From: an uncultured Pelagibacteraceae bacterium
Lineage (GTDB): Bacteria > Pseudomonadota > Alphaproteobacteria > Pelagibacterales > Pelagibacteraceae
NCBI GenBank assembly: GCA_902580945.1
Contig: CACHML010000012.1
Coordinates: forward strand, 1 to 37,114
Direction of reading: 5' to 3'
Length of the DNA: 37,114 nucleotides
This document shows, one piece after another, positions 1 through 7,924 of the stretch. A model generated the notes under the pieces. The model did not search any database. It was not told where the DNA came from and saw nothing but the letters and a program-made list of their open reading frames with translations. The position numbers were made by a program, and so were the translations under genes. Position 1 is the stretch's first letter. Each line of letters opens with the position of its first letter.

Positions 1-660
1 AGGATTACAAACCCCTCTCCTTTCATGTATTTTTTTAATTTTGAGGATTTTCAAATAATTGGTGCAAGTCCTGAAATACTAGTAAGACTAAGGGATAATA
101 AAATAACCATTAGGCCAATTGCTGGCACAAGACCGAGAGGTAAAAATCAAAAACAGGATAAATTTTTTGAAAAAGATCTTTTAAATGATAAAAAAGAACT
201 TTCTGAGCACCTTATGCTTCTTGACCTTGGAAGAAATGATACAGGAAAAGTTTCTAAAATAAACTCCGTTAAAGTAACTGAAAGCTTTAAAATAGAGAGA
301 TATTCTCATGTAATGCATATAGTCTCCAATGTAGAGGGTGTATTTAATAAAAAATTTGGTAAATTTGATACTTTATTGGCTGGTTTTCCTGCTGGAACTG
401 TCTCGGGTGCACCAAAAATAAGAGCAATGGAAATTATTGATGAGTTAGAGACAACAAGAAGAAAGGTTTATGCGGGAGGGATTGGTTATTTTTCAGCAAA
501 CGGCGATTTTGATACATGTATTGCACTTAGAACAGCAATTTCAAAGAATAAAAAGTTTTATGTACAATCAGGAGCTGGAATTGTTGCAGATAGTAAACCG
601 ATTAATGAATTCAATGAAACTGTTAACAAAGCAAAAGCTTTACTTAAGGCTTTAGAATAA
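1..660 (+). CDS. trpE: Anthranilate synthase component I, 3' part (cut by window start)
   Basis: This is the C-terminal 219 residues or so of the chorismate-binding subunit that, with TrpG, makes anthranilate from chorismate and glutamine in the first step of tryptophan synthesis. The frame is open to base 1 and reads a typical NPSPFMY strand just before the first internal Met at position 25, so that Met is not the start. Visible family motifs are IAGTRPRG, the LxDLGRNDxG stretch ([12 protein letters not shown]), [20 protein letters not shown] and the C-terminal [10 protein letters not shown]. These are the chorismate-binding signatures shared by TrpE and PabB; the trpG-trpD-trpC genes directly downstream favour TrpE. 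The gene stops 4 bases before trpG, so the two are probably translated from one mRNA. The N-terminal feedback-binding part and the promoter are outside the window. Confidence 0.95.
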   Translation, partial: RITNPSPFMYFFNFEDFQIIGASPEILVRLRDNKITIRPIAGTRPRGKNQKQDKFFEKDLLNDKKELSEHLMLLDLGRNDTGKVSKINSVKVTESFKIERYSHVMHIVSNVEGVFNKKFGKFDTLLAGFPAGTVSGAPKIRAMEIIDELETTRRKVYAGGIGYFSANGDFDTCIALRTAISKNKKFYVQSGAGIVADSKPINEFNETVNKAKALLKALE

Positions 661-664
661 AACA

Positions 665-1228
665 ATGAAAATAATTTTAATTGATAATTACGATAGTTTT
701 ACTTTTAATTTGTATCACTATATATCATCATTTGCTAAAGTAGATGTTTTTAGAAATGATAAAGTAGATCATCATTTTATTTTAAAAAAAGGGTATAATA
801 AAATTGTAATATCTCCAGGTCCTGGAAATCCTAATCAATCTGGAAATTGTTTAAAGATAGTAAAAAATTTGTATAAAAAAATTCCGATCCTTGGCGTTTG
901 TTTAGGTCATCAAATCATTGGTCAAATATTTGGTTCTAGGATAACCCAAGCTAAAGAGCTTGTACATGGAAAGACAAGCAATATTATAAATAACAAAATT
1001 GGTATTCTTAATAATTTACCAAAAAATTTCACAGCTACCAGATATCATAGTTTAGTAATTGATAGAAAATTCTTATCTAAAGATTTAAAAATTACATCTA
1101 GTACATCTGACGGGACAATTATGGGTGTTATGCACAAGGAATATAAAATTCATGGAGTTCAATTTCATCCTGAAAGTATCAAAACTAAATATGGTTTAAA
1201 AATTTTAGAGAACTTTGTAAAAGAGTAA
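665..1228 (+). CDS. trpG: Anthranilate synthase glutamine amidotransferase subunit
   Basis: This class I glutamine amidotransferase (187 aa, normal for the family) supplies ammonia to TrpE. The catalytic triad is visible: Cys79 in GVCLGHQ, and His168 and Glu170 in GVQFHPES. The oxyanion-region motif ISPGPGNP lies at 49-56 and the N-terminal IDNYDSFTFNL signature at 6-16. It sits 4 bases after trpE and 2 bases before trpD, inside the trp operon. No clear Shine-Dalgarno precedes the ATG, in line with coupling to trpE. In small genomes the same subunit often also serves PabB in folate synthesis; that is possible here but cannot be judged from this window. Confidence 0.96.
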   Translation: MKIILIDNYDSFTFNLYHYISSFAKVDVFRNDKVDHHFILKKGYNKIVISPGPGNPNQSGNCLKIVKNLYKKIPILGVCLGHQIIGQIFGSRITQAKELVHGKTSNIINNKIGILNNLPKNFTATRYHSLVIDRKFLSKDLKITSSTSDGTIMGVMHKEYKIHGVQFHPESIKTKYGLKILENFVKE

Positions 1229-1230
1229 AA

Positions 1231-2223
1231 ATGGATCAATTTTTAGAAAAGCTCAGAAACAAAATAAATTTAAATTTTGATGAAAGTAAAAATGCATTTA
1301 AGATTTTAATGAATGGTGAGGCTAGCGATCAACAAATTTATGATTTTTTAACTTTATTATCAGACAAGGGAGAGGTTTCAGATGAAATAGCTGGAGGTGT
1401 ATATATATTGAGAGATAAATCAAAAAGAGTAAAAGTTGAAAATTGCATTGATACCTGTGGTACTGGAGGAGATGGGAAAGATACTCTTAATATTTCAACT
1501 GCATCAGCGCTGTTGTTAGCGAGTATGGGCGTTAAAGTAGCAAAGCATGGAAATAAAGCAGTTTCATCAAAATGTGGGTCAGCTGACGTTCTTGAAGCCT
1601 TAAATATAAATATCAACTTAGAACCAAAACAAATCGAGGAACAGATTAAAAATGACAATTTTGGTTTTATGTTCGCACCAAATTACCACTCGGCAATGAA
1701 ATATGTTGGTCCAACAAGAAAAAAAATAGGAAAAAGGACAATTTTTAATATGATAGGTCCATTAAGCAGCCCAGCACTTGTTGAGAGGCAGGTAATTGGT
1801 GTTTTTGATAACAAACTACTAAAAATTTTTGCGAATGCTCTTAAAAATTTAAATTTAAAATTTGCTTGGATTGTAAATAGTGAAGATGGTCTAGATGAAA
1901 TATCACCTTACGCCAAAACTAATATTGTTCAATTAAAAAATAATGAAATATCTGAGTTTATAATTGACCCAGATGAATTAAATATTAATGCTGATAAATT
2001 CGAAAATTTAATTGGAGATGACGCTAAATTTAATTCTGATAAAATTTTAAATATTTTTGAAGGTCAAGATAATGATTTTTCAAAAGCTGTATGTTTAAAT
2101 GCTGCAGCAGGATTAATGATATCTGAAAAATATGATGATTTTAAAATTGCTTATAATTATACTAGAGGTTTTATTAAGTCTGGAGCAGCATTTAAATATA
2201 TAAAAAGTATACAAAATGTCTGA
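1231..2223 (+). CDS. trpD: Anthranilate phosphoribosyltransferase
   Basis: TrpD joins anthranilate to PRPP, giving phosphoribosyl-anthranilate, the second step of tryptophan synthesis. The protein is 330 aa, full length for a stand-alone TrpD. The PRPP/metal-binding motif DTCGTGGDG is at about 74-82, followed by NIST at 87-90 and the conserved KHGNKAVSSKCGSADVLEAL segment at 105-124. It is not fused to trpG as in enterobacteria. Its stop TGA (2221-2223) lies inside the first codons of trpC, an 8-base overlap that implies translational coupling. Confidence 0.97.
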   Translation: MDQFLEKLRNKINLNFDESKNAFKILMNGEASDQQIYDFLTLLSDKGEVSDEIAGGVYILRDKSKRVKVENCIDTCGTGGDGKDTLNISTASALLLASMGVKVAKHGNKAVSSKCGSADVLEALNININLEPKQIEEQIKNDNFGFMFAPNYHSAMKYVGPTRKKIGKRTIFNMIGPLSSPALVERQVIGVFDNKLLKIFANALKNLNLKFAWIVNSEDGLDEISPYAKTNIVQLKNNEISEFIIDPDELNINADKFENLIGDDAKFNSDKILNIFEGQDNDFSKAVCLNAAAGLMISEKYDDFKIAYNYTRGFIKSGAAFKYIKSIQNV

Positions 2224-3007
2224 AAATATTCTTCAGAAAATAATTGATCAAAAAAAAACTAAAATTGAAAAATTAAAACTTGAAATTGATATAAACAGCT
2301 TATTGGATGCAATAAGTGAGAAGGACTTTTTTTTTGATTTTAAAAAGAAAATACAAACAAATAACTCGGAAAATAAAATATCCATAATTGCTGAAATAAA
2401 AAAAGCAAGTCCGTCTGCAGGTATTTTGATAGATGACTATGACCCGGTTAAAATTGCCAACATATATAATTCTAAGAATGTAACATGTTTGTCTGTATTA
2501 ACCGAAGAAGATTTTTTTTTAGGAAATCTATCTCATATTTCTGAAATAAAAAAAAAAATTGAATTACCCATTCTTTGTAAAGATTTTTTTGTTGATAAAT
2601 TTCAAGTACCTTTAGCAAAAAGTTATGGGGCGGATGCAGTCCTGATTATATTAGCCGGTATTTCTGAAAAAACTGCTGATGAAATTTACGAGGAAGCTTT
2701 AAATCATAATATGAGTGTAATTGTTGAAGTTCATACAGTTGAAGAGGCAGAAAAATCAGTAAAATATCCGGATGCTTTAATTGGTATAAATAATCGTAAC
2801 CTAAAAACTCTTAAAACTGAGATAAATACAACTTATGATATATATGATGTTGTTTCAAATCACTCTTCCCCTCTAATTTCTGAGAGCGGTCTTAAAACAA
2901 AAGATGAATTGCTTGATATAAAAAACAGGACCTCAATAAGCACTTTTTTAATTGGTGAATCACTTTTAAAAGATTTAGAAAATAATAATATTTTTTCTCT
3001 TTTGTAG
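2216..3007 (+). CDS. trpC: Indole-3-glycerol phosphate synthase
   Basis: TrpC closes the indole ring, turning carboxyphenylamino-deoxyribulose phosphate into indole-3-glycerol phosphate. The protein is 263 aa and is the monofunctional TIM-barrel form, with no TrpF fusion. Visible motifs are IAEIKKASPSAG (58-69, with the catalytic Glu60 and Lys62), LCKDFF with its Lys, GADAVLII, GINNRNL and the phosphate-binding SESGL. The start overlaps trpD by 8 bases. It is the last trp gene here; trpF, trpB and trpA are not in the window. The coding sequence contains a T9 run (2512-2520) and an A11 run (2548-2558), yet the frame is intact across both. Confidence 0.97.
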   Translation: MSENILQKIIDQKKTKIEKLKLEIDINSLLDAISEKDFFFDFKKKIQTNNSENKISIIAEIKKASPSAGILIDDYDPVKIANIYNSKNVTCLSVLTEEDFFLGNLSHISEIKKKIELPILCKDFFVDKFQVPLAKSYGADAVLIILAGISEKTADEIYEEALNHNMSVIVEVHTVEEAEKSVKYPDALIGINNRNLKTLKTEINTTYDIYDVVSNHSSPLISESGLKTKDELLDIKNRTSISTFLIGESLLKDLENNNIFSLL

Positions 3008-3028
3008 AAATTTTCCCCGATTTATAAT
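3002..3028 (+). promoter_or_regulatory. Possible lexA promoter
   Basis: A perfect TATAAT lies at 3023-3028 just after the trpC stop. A weak -35-like TTGTAG sits at 3002-3007 with a 15-base spacer, shorter than ideal. A second possible promoter, TTGTAT (3041-3046) with TATAGA (3062-3067), would overlap the LexA operator and fit tight repression better, but it also has a short spacer. Sequence alone cannot choose between them. Confidence 0.35.
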
Positions 3029-3054
3029 GCTTTTTAGCTGTTGTATAAATTGAG

Positions 3055-3069
3055 GAACTTTTATAGAAC
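3055..3069 (+). promoter_or_regulatory. LexA (SOS) operator
   Basis: The sequence is GAAC, seven bases, GAAC: GAAC at 3055-3058, spacer 3059-3065, GAAC at 3066-3069. This direct-repeat layout (GTTC-N7-GTTC on the other strand) is the known alphaproteobacterial LexA site, unlike the enterobacterial CTG-N10-CAG palindrome. It ends 22 bases before the lexA ATG at 3092, as expected for autorepression. Confidence 0.85.
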
Positions 3070-3091
3070 ATTGATGTACTTAATTTGTTCT

Positions 3092-3775
3092 ATGTTAACT
3101 AAAAAACAAAAAAACCTGCTTCTCTTTATCAACAAAAAGTTGAGATCTACAGGTGTGTCCCCTTCATACGAGGAAATGAAAGAATCGCTAAATTTAAAAT
3201 CAAAATCTGGCATTCACAGACTTATTAGTGCATTAGAAGAAAGAGGTTTTATTAAAAGATTAGCCCACAAAGCGAGAGCATTGGAAGTAATTAAGTTACC
3301 TGAAACTGCATCTGCAAACGATATTTATAACAGTTTTTCTCCAAGCGTTATTAAGGGAGGATTAGATGAGGAAAATTTAAATAATTCTAAAGATACAGAA
3401 ATCCCTGTTCTTGGAAAAATTGCTGCAGGAACTCCGGTTGAAGCTATACAGAATGAAGTTTCAAGAATTCCACTGCCTGCAAATATTGAAAAAAATGGAG
3501 AATTTTTTGGTTTAAAGGTTCAAGGAGATTCTATGATAGAAGCTGGAATTAATGATGGTGATACTGTTATCGTAAAAAAAGCAGATACTGCAGATAATGG
3601 AAAAATTGTCGTAGCATTAATTGATGATCATGAGGCTATGTTGAAAAGAATTAGAAGAAAAGGTAAAACTGTTGCATTAGAAAGTGCAAATAGAAATTAC
3701 GAAACAAAAATTTTTGGCCCAGATAGAGTAAAAGTTCAAGGAATACTTGTATCTTTATATAGAAACTTTCAGTAA
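3092..3775 (+). CDS. lexA: LexA repressor, SOS regulator
   Basis: LexA represses DNA-repair genes and cleaves itself when RecA filaments form. With the ATG at 3092 it has 227 aa and begins MLTKKQKNLLLFI, the usual LexA N-terminus with its winged helix-turn-helix over about residues 1-65. The C-terminal S24 peptidase half has the Ala112-Gly113 cleavage site (in LGKIAAGTPVEA), the nucleophile Ser147 (VQGDSM) and the general base Lys185 (AMLKRI). The frame stays open upstream to a TTG at 3041, but that start would add 17 unrelated residues and place the LexA operator inside the gene, so it was rejected. It sits between trpC and gltX and probably has its own promoter. No clear Shine-Dalgarno is seen. 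Confidence 0.96.
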   Translation: MLTKKQKNLLLFINKKLRSTGVSPSYEEMKESLNLKSKSGIHRLISALEERGFIKRLAHKARALEVIKLPETASANDIYNSFSPSVIKGGLDEENLNNSKDTEIPVLGKIAAGTPVEAIQNEVSRIPLPANIEKNGEFFGLKVQGDSMIEAGINDGDTVIVKKADTADNGKIVVALIDDHEAMLKRIRRKGKTVALESANRNYETKIFGPDRVKVQGILVSLYRNFQ

Positions 3776-3794
3776 AATAGTCTAAATAAATTCC

Positions 3795-5189
3795 ATGAAA
3801 AAAGTAGCAACTAGATTTGCTCCTTCTCCTACCGGTCCTCTTCATATTGGTGGGGTAAGAACAGCTCTATTTAATTGGTTATATTCAAAAAATAAATCAG
3901 GTAAATTTTATTTAAGGATAGAAGATACTGATAAAGAAAGATCTAAGGAAGAACATAAAATTCAAATAATTAACTCTCTAAAATGGATGGGAATTGAACA
4001 CGATGGTGAAGAGTATATTCAATCAAAAATGATTGGTGAACACGTAACTATTGCTAAAAGATTATTAGAAAATGGAAATGCCTATAAATGCTTTTGTAGC
4101 GCAGAGGAAATAGAGGAACAAAAGAAAAGAGCTAAACAAAAAAAAATTCCTTATGTGTATAATCGAAAATGGCGTGGTATTTCTGAAGATCAAGCCCCAA
4201 GGGGTATAAAACCAGTTATAAGATTTAAAAGTAAAATAGAAGGTACTTCTCTACTAAAAGACTTAGTTCAAGGAAACGTGGAGATTGAAAATAATACTAT
4301 TGAGGATTTTGTTATTTTAAGAAATGACGAAACCCCAACATATAATTTATCAGCGTCAGTTGATGATCATAATATGGAAATGACTCATATTATAAGAGGA
4401 GATGATCATAAAATTAATACTTTCAAACAAATACAGATATATGAAGCACTAGGATGGGATATTCCACAATTTGCTCATATACCTCTTATTCATACAATAG
4501 ATGGTAAGAAATTATCAAAAAGAGACAATGCCTCAACATTAGAAGATTACTCAAAAATTGGAATTCTACCTGAATCACTTAGAAATTACCTACTAAGGTT
4601 AGGATGGTCTTATAAAGATAAGGAAATTTTTAACTTAGATGAAAGTATAAAACTTTTTAATTTAGAAGGAATAGGTAAATCACCCTCAAAACTTGATATG
4701 AGTAGAATTCTTTCTATGAATGAATATTACATTAAAAATAGTGATGAAAATATATTGTACAAAAAGTTAAAAGAATATTGTGAGATATATAAAGATAGAA
4801 TTAAAGAAGATAAAGAAAATACAATAAAGAGCTCTTTAACATTTTTAAAAAATAAAGCAAAAACACTTGAGGATATATTTAATAATTCTAAATACATATT
4901 AAATGATAAAGTTATTTTTAACGAAAATGATAAAGCGCTGATAAACGATGAAGCAAAAAAAATAATACATTTATTTAAAGAGAAGATTTCAGAATTAGAA
5001 GTTTTTAATAGAGAAAATTTAGAACAAATCATAAATGGGTTAATAAAATTTAATAATACAAATTTTAAGGGCATTGGACAGCCATTACGAATAATGTTAA
5101 CAGGATCTAAATTTGGTCCAGGAATATATGATATAATATTATCTCTTGGAAAAAAGGAGGTAATAAAAAGATTAGGAAATATAGGTTAA
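3795..5189 (+). CDS. gltX: Glutamyl-tRNA synthetase (class I)
   Basis: GltX charges tRNA-Glu with glutamate. The protein is 464 aa, the usual bacterial length. The ATP-binding HIGH-type motif is HIGG at 17-20 after FAPSPTGPL, and the KMSKS-type motif is KLSKRDN at 239-245. The RIEDTD segment (41-46) and RGDDH (201-205) are also conserved in the family. Many alphaproteobacteria carry two gltX copies and use one for tRNA-Gln mischarging followed by GatCAB; which role this copy has cannot be told here. Its last 18 bases overlap the 3' end of lpxB on the opposite strand, so the two genes are tail to tail with no spacer. Confidence 0.96.
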   Translation: MKKVATRFAPSPTGPLHIGGVRTALFNWLYSKNKSGKFYLRIEDTDKERSKEEHKIQIINSLKWMGIEHDGEEYIQSKMIGEHVTIAKRLLENGNAYKCFCSAEEIEEQKKRAKQKKIPYVYNRKWRGISEDQAPRGIKPVIRFKSKIEGTSLLKDLVQGNVEIENNTIEDFVILRNDETPTYNLSASVDDHNMEMTHIIRGDDHKINTFKQIQIYEALGWDIPQFAHIPLIHTIDGKKLSKRDNASTLEDYSKIGILPESLRNYLLRLGWSYKDKEIFNLDESIKLFNLEGIGKSPSKLDMSRILSMNEYYIKNSDENILYKKLKEYCEIYKDRIKEDKENTIKSSLTFLKNKAKTLEDIFNNSKYILNDKVIFNENDKALINDEAKKIIHLFKEKISELEVFNRENLEQIINGLIKFNNTNFKGIGQPLRIMLTGSKFGPGIYDIILSLGKKEVIKRLGNIG

Positions 5190-6302
5190 GATAATATTTG
5201 ATGCCTCTTCAGACGAAGAGCTAGGAGAGGTCAAAGTTTCAAGAGTTTTTTTTATTTCATCTTTTTGTTTGGCAATTAAATCTGGTTTTTTTAAAAAATA
5301 GTAAACACTTTTAAATATTTCCTCAGCATTGCATTCGGATTGTATCAACTCTGGAATAACTTCTCTATTATTGATAATATTTATCATATTAACAAACTTT
5401 ATATTTAATAGAAATTTTGCTAAATAAAAATTAACAAAATTCATTTTGTATATAATTATTGATGGAACATTCATTTTACAAACTTCCAAAGAAACTGTTC
5501 CAGATTTTACTACCGCAAAAATTGATTTTTTTAAAACTGCAGTTTTAATTTTATCGTCATTAATAACTTCTAGATTTTGTATGTGTTCTTTTGAAATATA
5601 ATTTAATATGCGCTCTTTATTTTGATCAGTTCCATGAAATATGAAATTATAACTGGGATCCTTGATATTCATTTTTTTAATAAAATTAATTAGAATTGGC
5701 ATATGATGGTTTATCTCAGAAGTTCTGCTTCCAGGAAAAATTGATATAATTTTTTTTTTATCTAAAAATTGGTCTATTTTGATATTTTCATTAATTTTTT
5801 TGTCTAACAATGGGTGACCTACAAAAGTGTTGGTTAGTTTTTCTTTATCAAAATATTCTTTTTCAAACTTAAAAAGTAATAAAATATGGTCTAAAAATTC
5901 TTTCATTTTCTTTACCCTGCCCTCTCTCCATGCCCAAACTTTAGGAGCAATAAAATGAATTATTTTTATTTTTGGGTTTTTTTCTTTTACTAGTTTTGCC
6001 ACTCTTAGTGTAAAATCCGGACTATCAACACTAAATAAAATATCTGGGTTAAATTTTAAGATTTCATTGACTGTATCCTTTATTTTACGTTTTATTTTAA
6101 AAAAGTTAAATAAAATATCGGTAAAAGCTATATACGTTATTTCTTTTTGGTCGTAGATTGTCTTTATACCTAATTTTTCTAAGTATGTTCCACCAACACT
6201 TAAGAACTCTAAATCAGCTTTTTTTGTTTTTATTTGTGATATTACTTCTGACGCTAATTTATCCCCTGAAGGTTCACCTGTAATAACAAAAATTTTTTTC
6301 AT
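5172..6302 (-). CDS. lpxB: Lipid-A-disaccharide synthase
   Basis: LpxB, a GT19-family glycosyltransferase at the inner membrane, condenses UDP-2,3-diacylglucosamine with lipid X to give the lipid A disaccharide. The protein has 376 aa, normal for the family. Visible motifs are GEPSGD (9-14), the IAPKVWAWREGRV segment and FPGSRTSEI, the sugar-nucleotide binding region. Its substrates come from LpxI, encoded directly upstream with a 4-base ATGA overlap, and from LpxD/LpxA further upstream. It is the last gene of the long minus-strand block and its end overlaps gltX by 18 bases. Confidence 0.96.
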   Translation of the reverse strand: MKKIFVITGEPSGDKLASEVISQIKTKKADLEFLSVGGTYLEKLGIKTIYDQKEITYIAFTDILFNFFKIKRKIKDTVNEILKFNPDILFSVDSPDFTLRVAKLVKEKNPKIKIIHFIAPKVWAWREGRVKKMKEFLDHILLLFKFEKEYFDKEKLTNTFVGHPLLDKKINENIKIDQFLDKKKIISIFPGSRTSEINHHMPILINFIKKMNIKDPSYNFIFHGTDQNKERILNYISKEHIQNLEVINDDKIKTAVLKKSIFAVVKSGTVSLEVCKMNVPSIIIYKMNFVNFYLAKFLLNIKFVNMINIINNREVIPELIQSECNAEEIFKSVYYFLKKPDLIAKQKDEIKKTLETLTSPSSSSEEASNIILTYIS

Positions 6303-7090
6303 ATCGCTATGAGAAAGAGTTTATTTTGATTAGCATATTTAATACAGGCTTCTTTATTTAATATAATATTTTGATTTGATTTAATAACAATTCCCTTGAT
6401 GCCAACAGCATTACAATCTTTAAATGTATCAATTCCTATTGTGGGTAAATCTACCCTTAAATCTTGTTTTGTTTTAGGTAGTTTTATTAAAATACCTTTT
6501 TTTATTTTGGACTTATTAACTGATTTTATCATTACTTTTGTGCCTTTTCTTGTTTCTCTAGAAATGATTTTATTATCTCTTATAATCACTGCTTGAGTAT
6601 GATTATGCGAATTTATTTTTTTTAATTCTTTAATTCCTTGAACTATCTCTTCCTTTTCAAATAAAGTTGGTCTAGTTTTTGTATAAATTCCTTTATTCAA
6701 TGTTAATTCAGGGTTGAAAGTATTTAATTTAATAACTTTAATTTTATTTTCAGACAAAATTTTAATTAATGTCTTTAATATAGCTGCATCTCCTAATTTT
6801 GAAGCTTTAATAATTCTTGGCAAATAAAACATACCCTTAAAATCTAGCTTAAGTTTTGAAATTCTTGGTTTAATTATATTTCCTGCAAATATTACTCTTT
6901 TACAATTTTTAAATTTTATAAGATTTAATATTTCACCAAATTTTCCAATATTAATGAAAAAACTTTTTCTATTTTTTTTAAATTTATTATTTTTTGAAAG
7001 ATCAATTATAAAATATTTAATTTTTTTTTTTTCTAGTTTTTTTAAAATTTCCAATGGAAGATCATTTTCACCTAAAAATAGTCCAATCAT
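6299..7090 (-). CDS. lpxI: UDP-2,3-diacylglucosamine pyrophosphatase, LpxI type
   Basis: LpxI (DUF1009 family) hydrolyses UDP-2,3-diacylglucosamine to lipid X and UMP; it replaces LpxH in many alphaproteobacteria. The call rests on position between lpxA and lpxB (4-base overlaps on both sides), length (263 aa), an N-terminal GLFLGENDLP resembling the family glycine-rich start, SKLGDAAIL near 98-106 and the conserved DLPTIG at 214-219. Some parts are divergent: the family's usual GTD-A-M stretch reads KGTKVM (182-187), with Lys where Asp is normal. It is rich in lysine, and bases 7021-7032 form an A12 run on the coding strand at codons 20-24. Confidence 0.85.
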   Translation of the reverse strand: MIGLFLGENDLPLEILKKLEKKKIKYFIIDLSKNNKFKKNRKSFFINIGKFGEILNLIKFKNCKRVIFAGNIIKPRISKLKLDFKGMFYLPRIIKASKLGDAAILKTLIKILSENKIKVIKLNTFNPELTLNKGIYTKTRPTLFEKEEIVQGIKELKKINSHNHTQAVIIRDNKIISRETRKGTKVMIKSVNKSKIKKGILIKLPKTKQDLRVDLPTIGIDTFKDCNAVGIKGIVIKSNQNIILNKEACIKYANQNKLFLIAI

Positions 7091-7872
7091 TTTATATCAG
7101 GAGGCAGAGAAATTGGTCTTTTCTTATCAGAATTTATAAATTTGAGAATTTTTGCAACAAATTCGTTATTCTTTAGTTCTTGATCAAGGTTATTAATATT
7201 TTCTCTAAAATTTGAAGATTTAAATATTATTTCGTATGCACTTTGAATTTTTTTAATGTTTTCATTTGAAACTTTAGATCTTCTTAAGCCAATAAGATTT
7301 AATCCCATTAAATTATTACGATTGCCCATAGAAAGTCCAAATGGTATAACATCACTTAATACTCCAGTCATACCACCTATCATTGCTGCTTCACCAATTC
7401 TTGAAAATTGATGTATTGCACAACTGCCTCCAATAATTGCATTTTTCTCGATAGTCACATGTCCTCCAACCTGCACATTGTTAGCTAAGACTATATTATT
7501 TGATAGATCACAATCATGTGCCACATGACAATAAACCATAAATAAATTATTATTTCCTATTTTAGTAACATTACCACCTTGTTCCGTTCCTGGATTTATA
7601 TTTACATATTCACGAAACTTATTGTTGTCACCTATTATTAAATAATTTTTTTCACCTTTATATTTTAAGTCTTGTGGAGGTGTTCCAATCGATGAAAAGG
7701 GAAATATTTCATTGTTCTGACCTATTTTTAAATTACCTGTTAGGTTCACATGAGAATGGATAATTGTATTATCTCCAATTTCAACTTCAGGACCTATTAT
7801 AGAATATGGTCCAATTTCAACATTGTCTGGAATTTTTGCCTTGTTATCTATTATAGCTGTTTTATGTATCAC
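7087..7872 (-). CDS. lpxA: UDP-N-acetylglucosamine acyltransferase
   Basis: LpxA moves a 3-hydroxyacyl chain from ACP to UDP-GlcNAc, the first step of lipid A synthesis. The protein is 261 aa with hexapeptide repeats forming a left-handed beta helix (about residues 1-185), followed by a helical C-terminal part. The catalytic His is His119 in CHVAHDC, and the conserved GTPPQDLKYKGE (63-74) and GGSCAIHQFSRIG (148-160) are present. The start codon is GTG at 7872 (protein begins MIHKTAIID, matching LpxA N-termini) and has no Shine-Dalgarno. A 52-base gap separates it from fabZ, the second largest gap in the minus-strand block. Confidence 0.96.
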   Translation of the reverse strand: MIHKTAIIDNKAKIPDNVEIGPYSIIGPEVEIGDNTIIHSHVNLTGNLKIGQNNEIFPFSSIGTPPQDLKYKGEKNYLIIGDNNKFREYVNINPGTEQGGNVTKIGNNNLFMVYCHVAHDCDLSNNIVLANNVQVGGHVTIEKNAIIGGSCAIHQFSRIGEAAMIGGMTGVLSDVIPFGLSMGNRNNLMGLNLIGLRRSKVSNENIKKIQSAYEIIFKSSNFRENINNLDQELKNNEFVAKILKFINSDKKRPISLPPDIK

Positions 7873-7881
7873 AATAAATAG

Positions 7882-7911
7882 ATAACAAATCTAAATTTTT
7901 TTTCTTATCAA
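7882..7911 (-). promoter_or_regulatory. Possible weak internal promoter before lpxA
   Basis: In the 52-base fabZ-lpxA gap, the minus strand reads TTGATA (7911-7906), an 18-base spacer, then TGTTAT (7887-7882). The -35 match is good and the -10 match is four of six. Such matches arise easily by chance in DNA this AT-rich. Confidence 0.25.
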
Positions 7912-7924
7912 CTATTACTACTAA

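Noticed and set aside
25..27. ATG at 25 as the start of an anthranilate synthase gene
   Set aside because: The frame continues to base 1 and encodes conserved TrpE residues before this Met; the gene is simply cut by the window edge.
1338..1658. Open frame of 106 codons antisense to trpD
   Set aside because: It is the mirror of the conserved PRPP-binding region; long antisense frames are common there by codon bias.
3041..3091. TTG at 3041 (or ATG at 3074) as the lexA start
   Set aside because: It would add residues absent from LexA proteins and put the LexA operator inside the coding region; the ATG at 3092 matches the family N-terminus.
4727..5074. Open frame of 115 codons antisense to gltX
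   Set aside because: It lies wholly opposite a well-conserved gene, is hydrophobic only because it mirrors Lys/Glu/Asn codons, and has no recognisable motif.
5205..5220. Perfect 6-bp hairpin after gltX as an intrinsic terminator
   Set aside because: There is no T run following it on either strand, and it lies within the lpxB coding region (Ser-rich C-terminus).
7873..7924. A small RNA or riboswitch in the fabZ-lpxA gap
   Set aside because: The 52 bases are almost pure A/T with no stable stem; at most a weak promoter.
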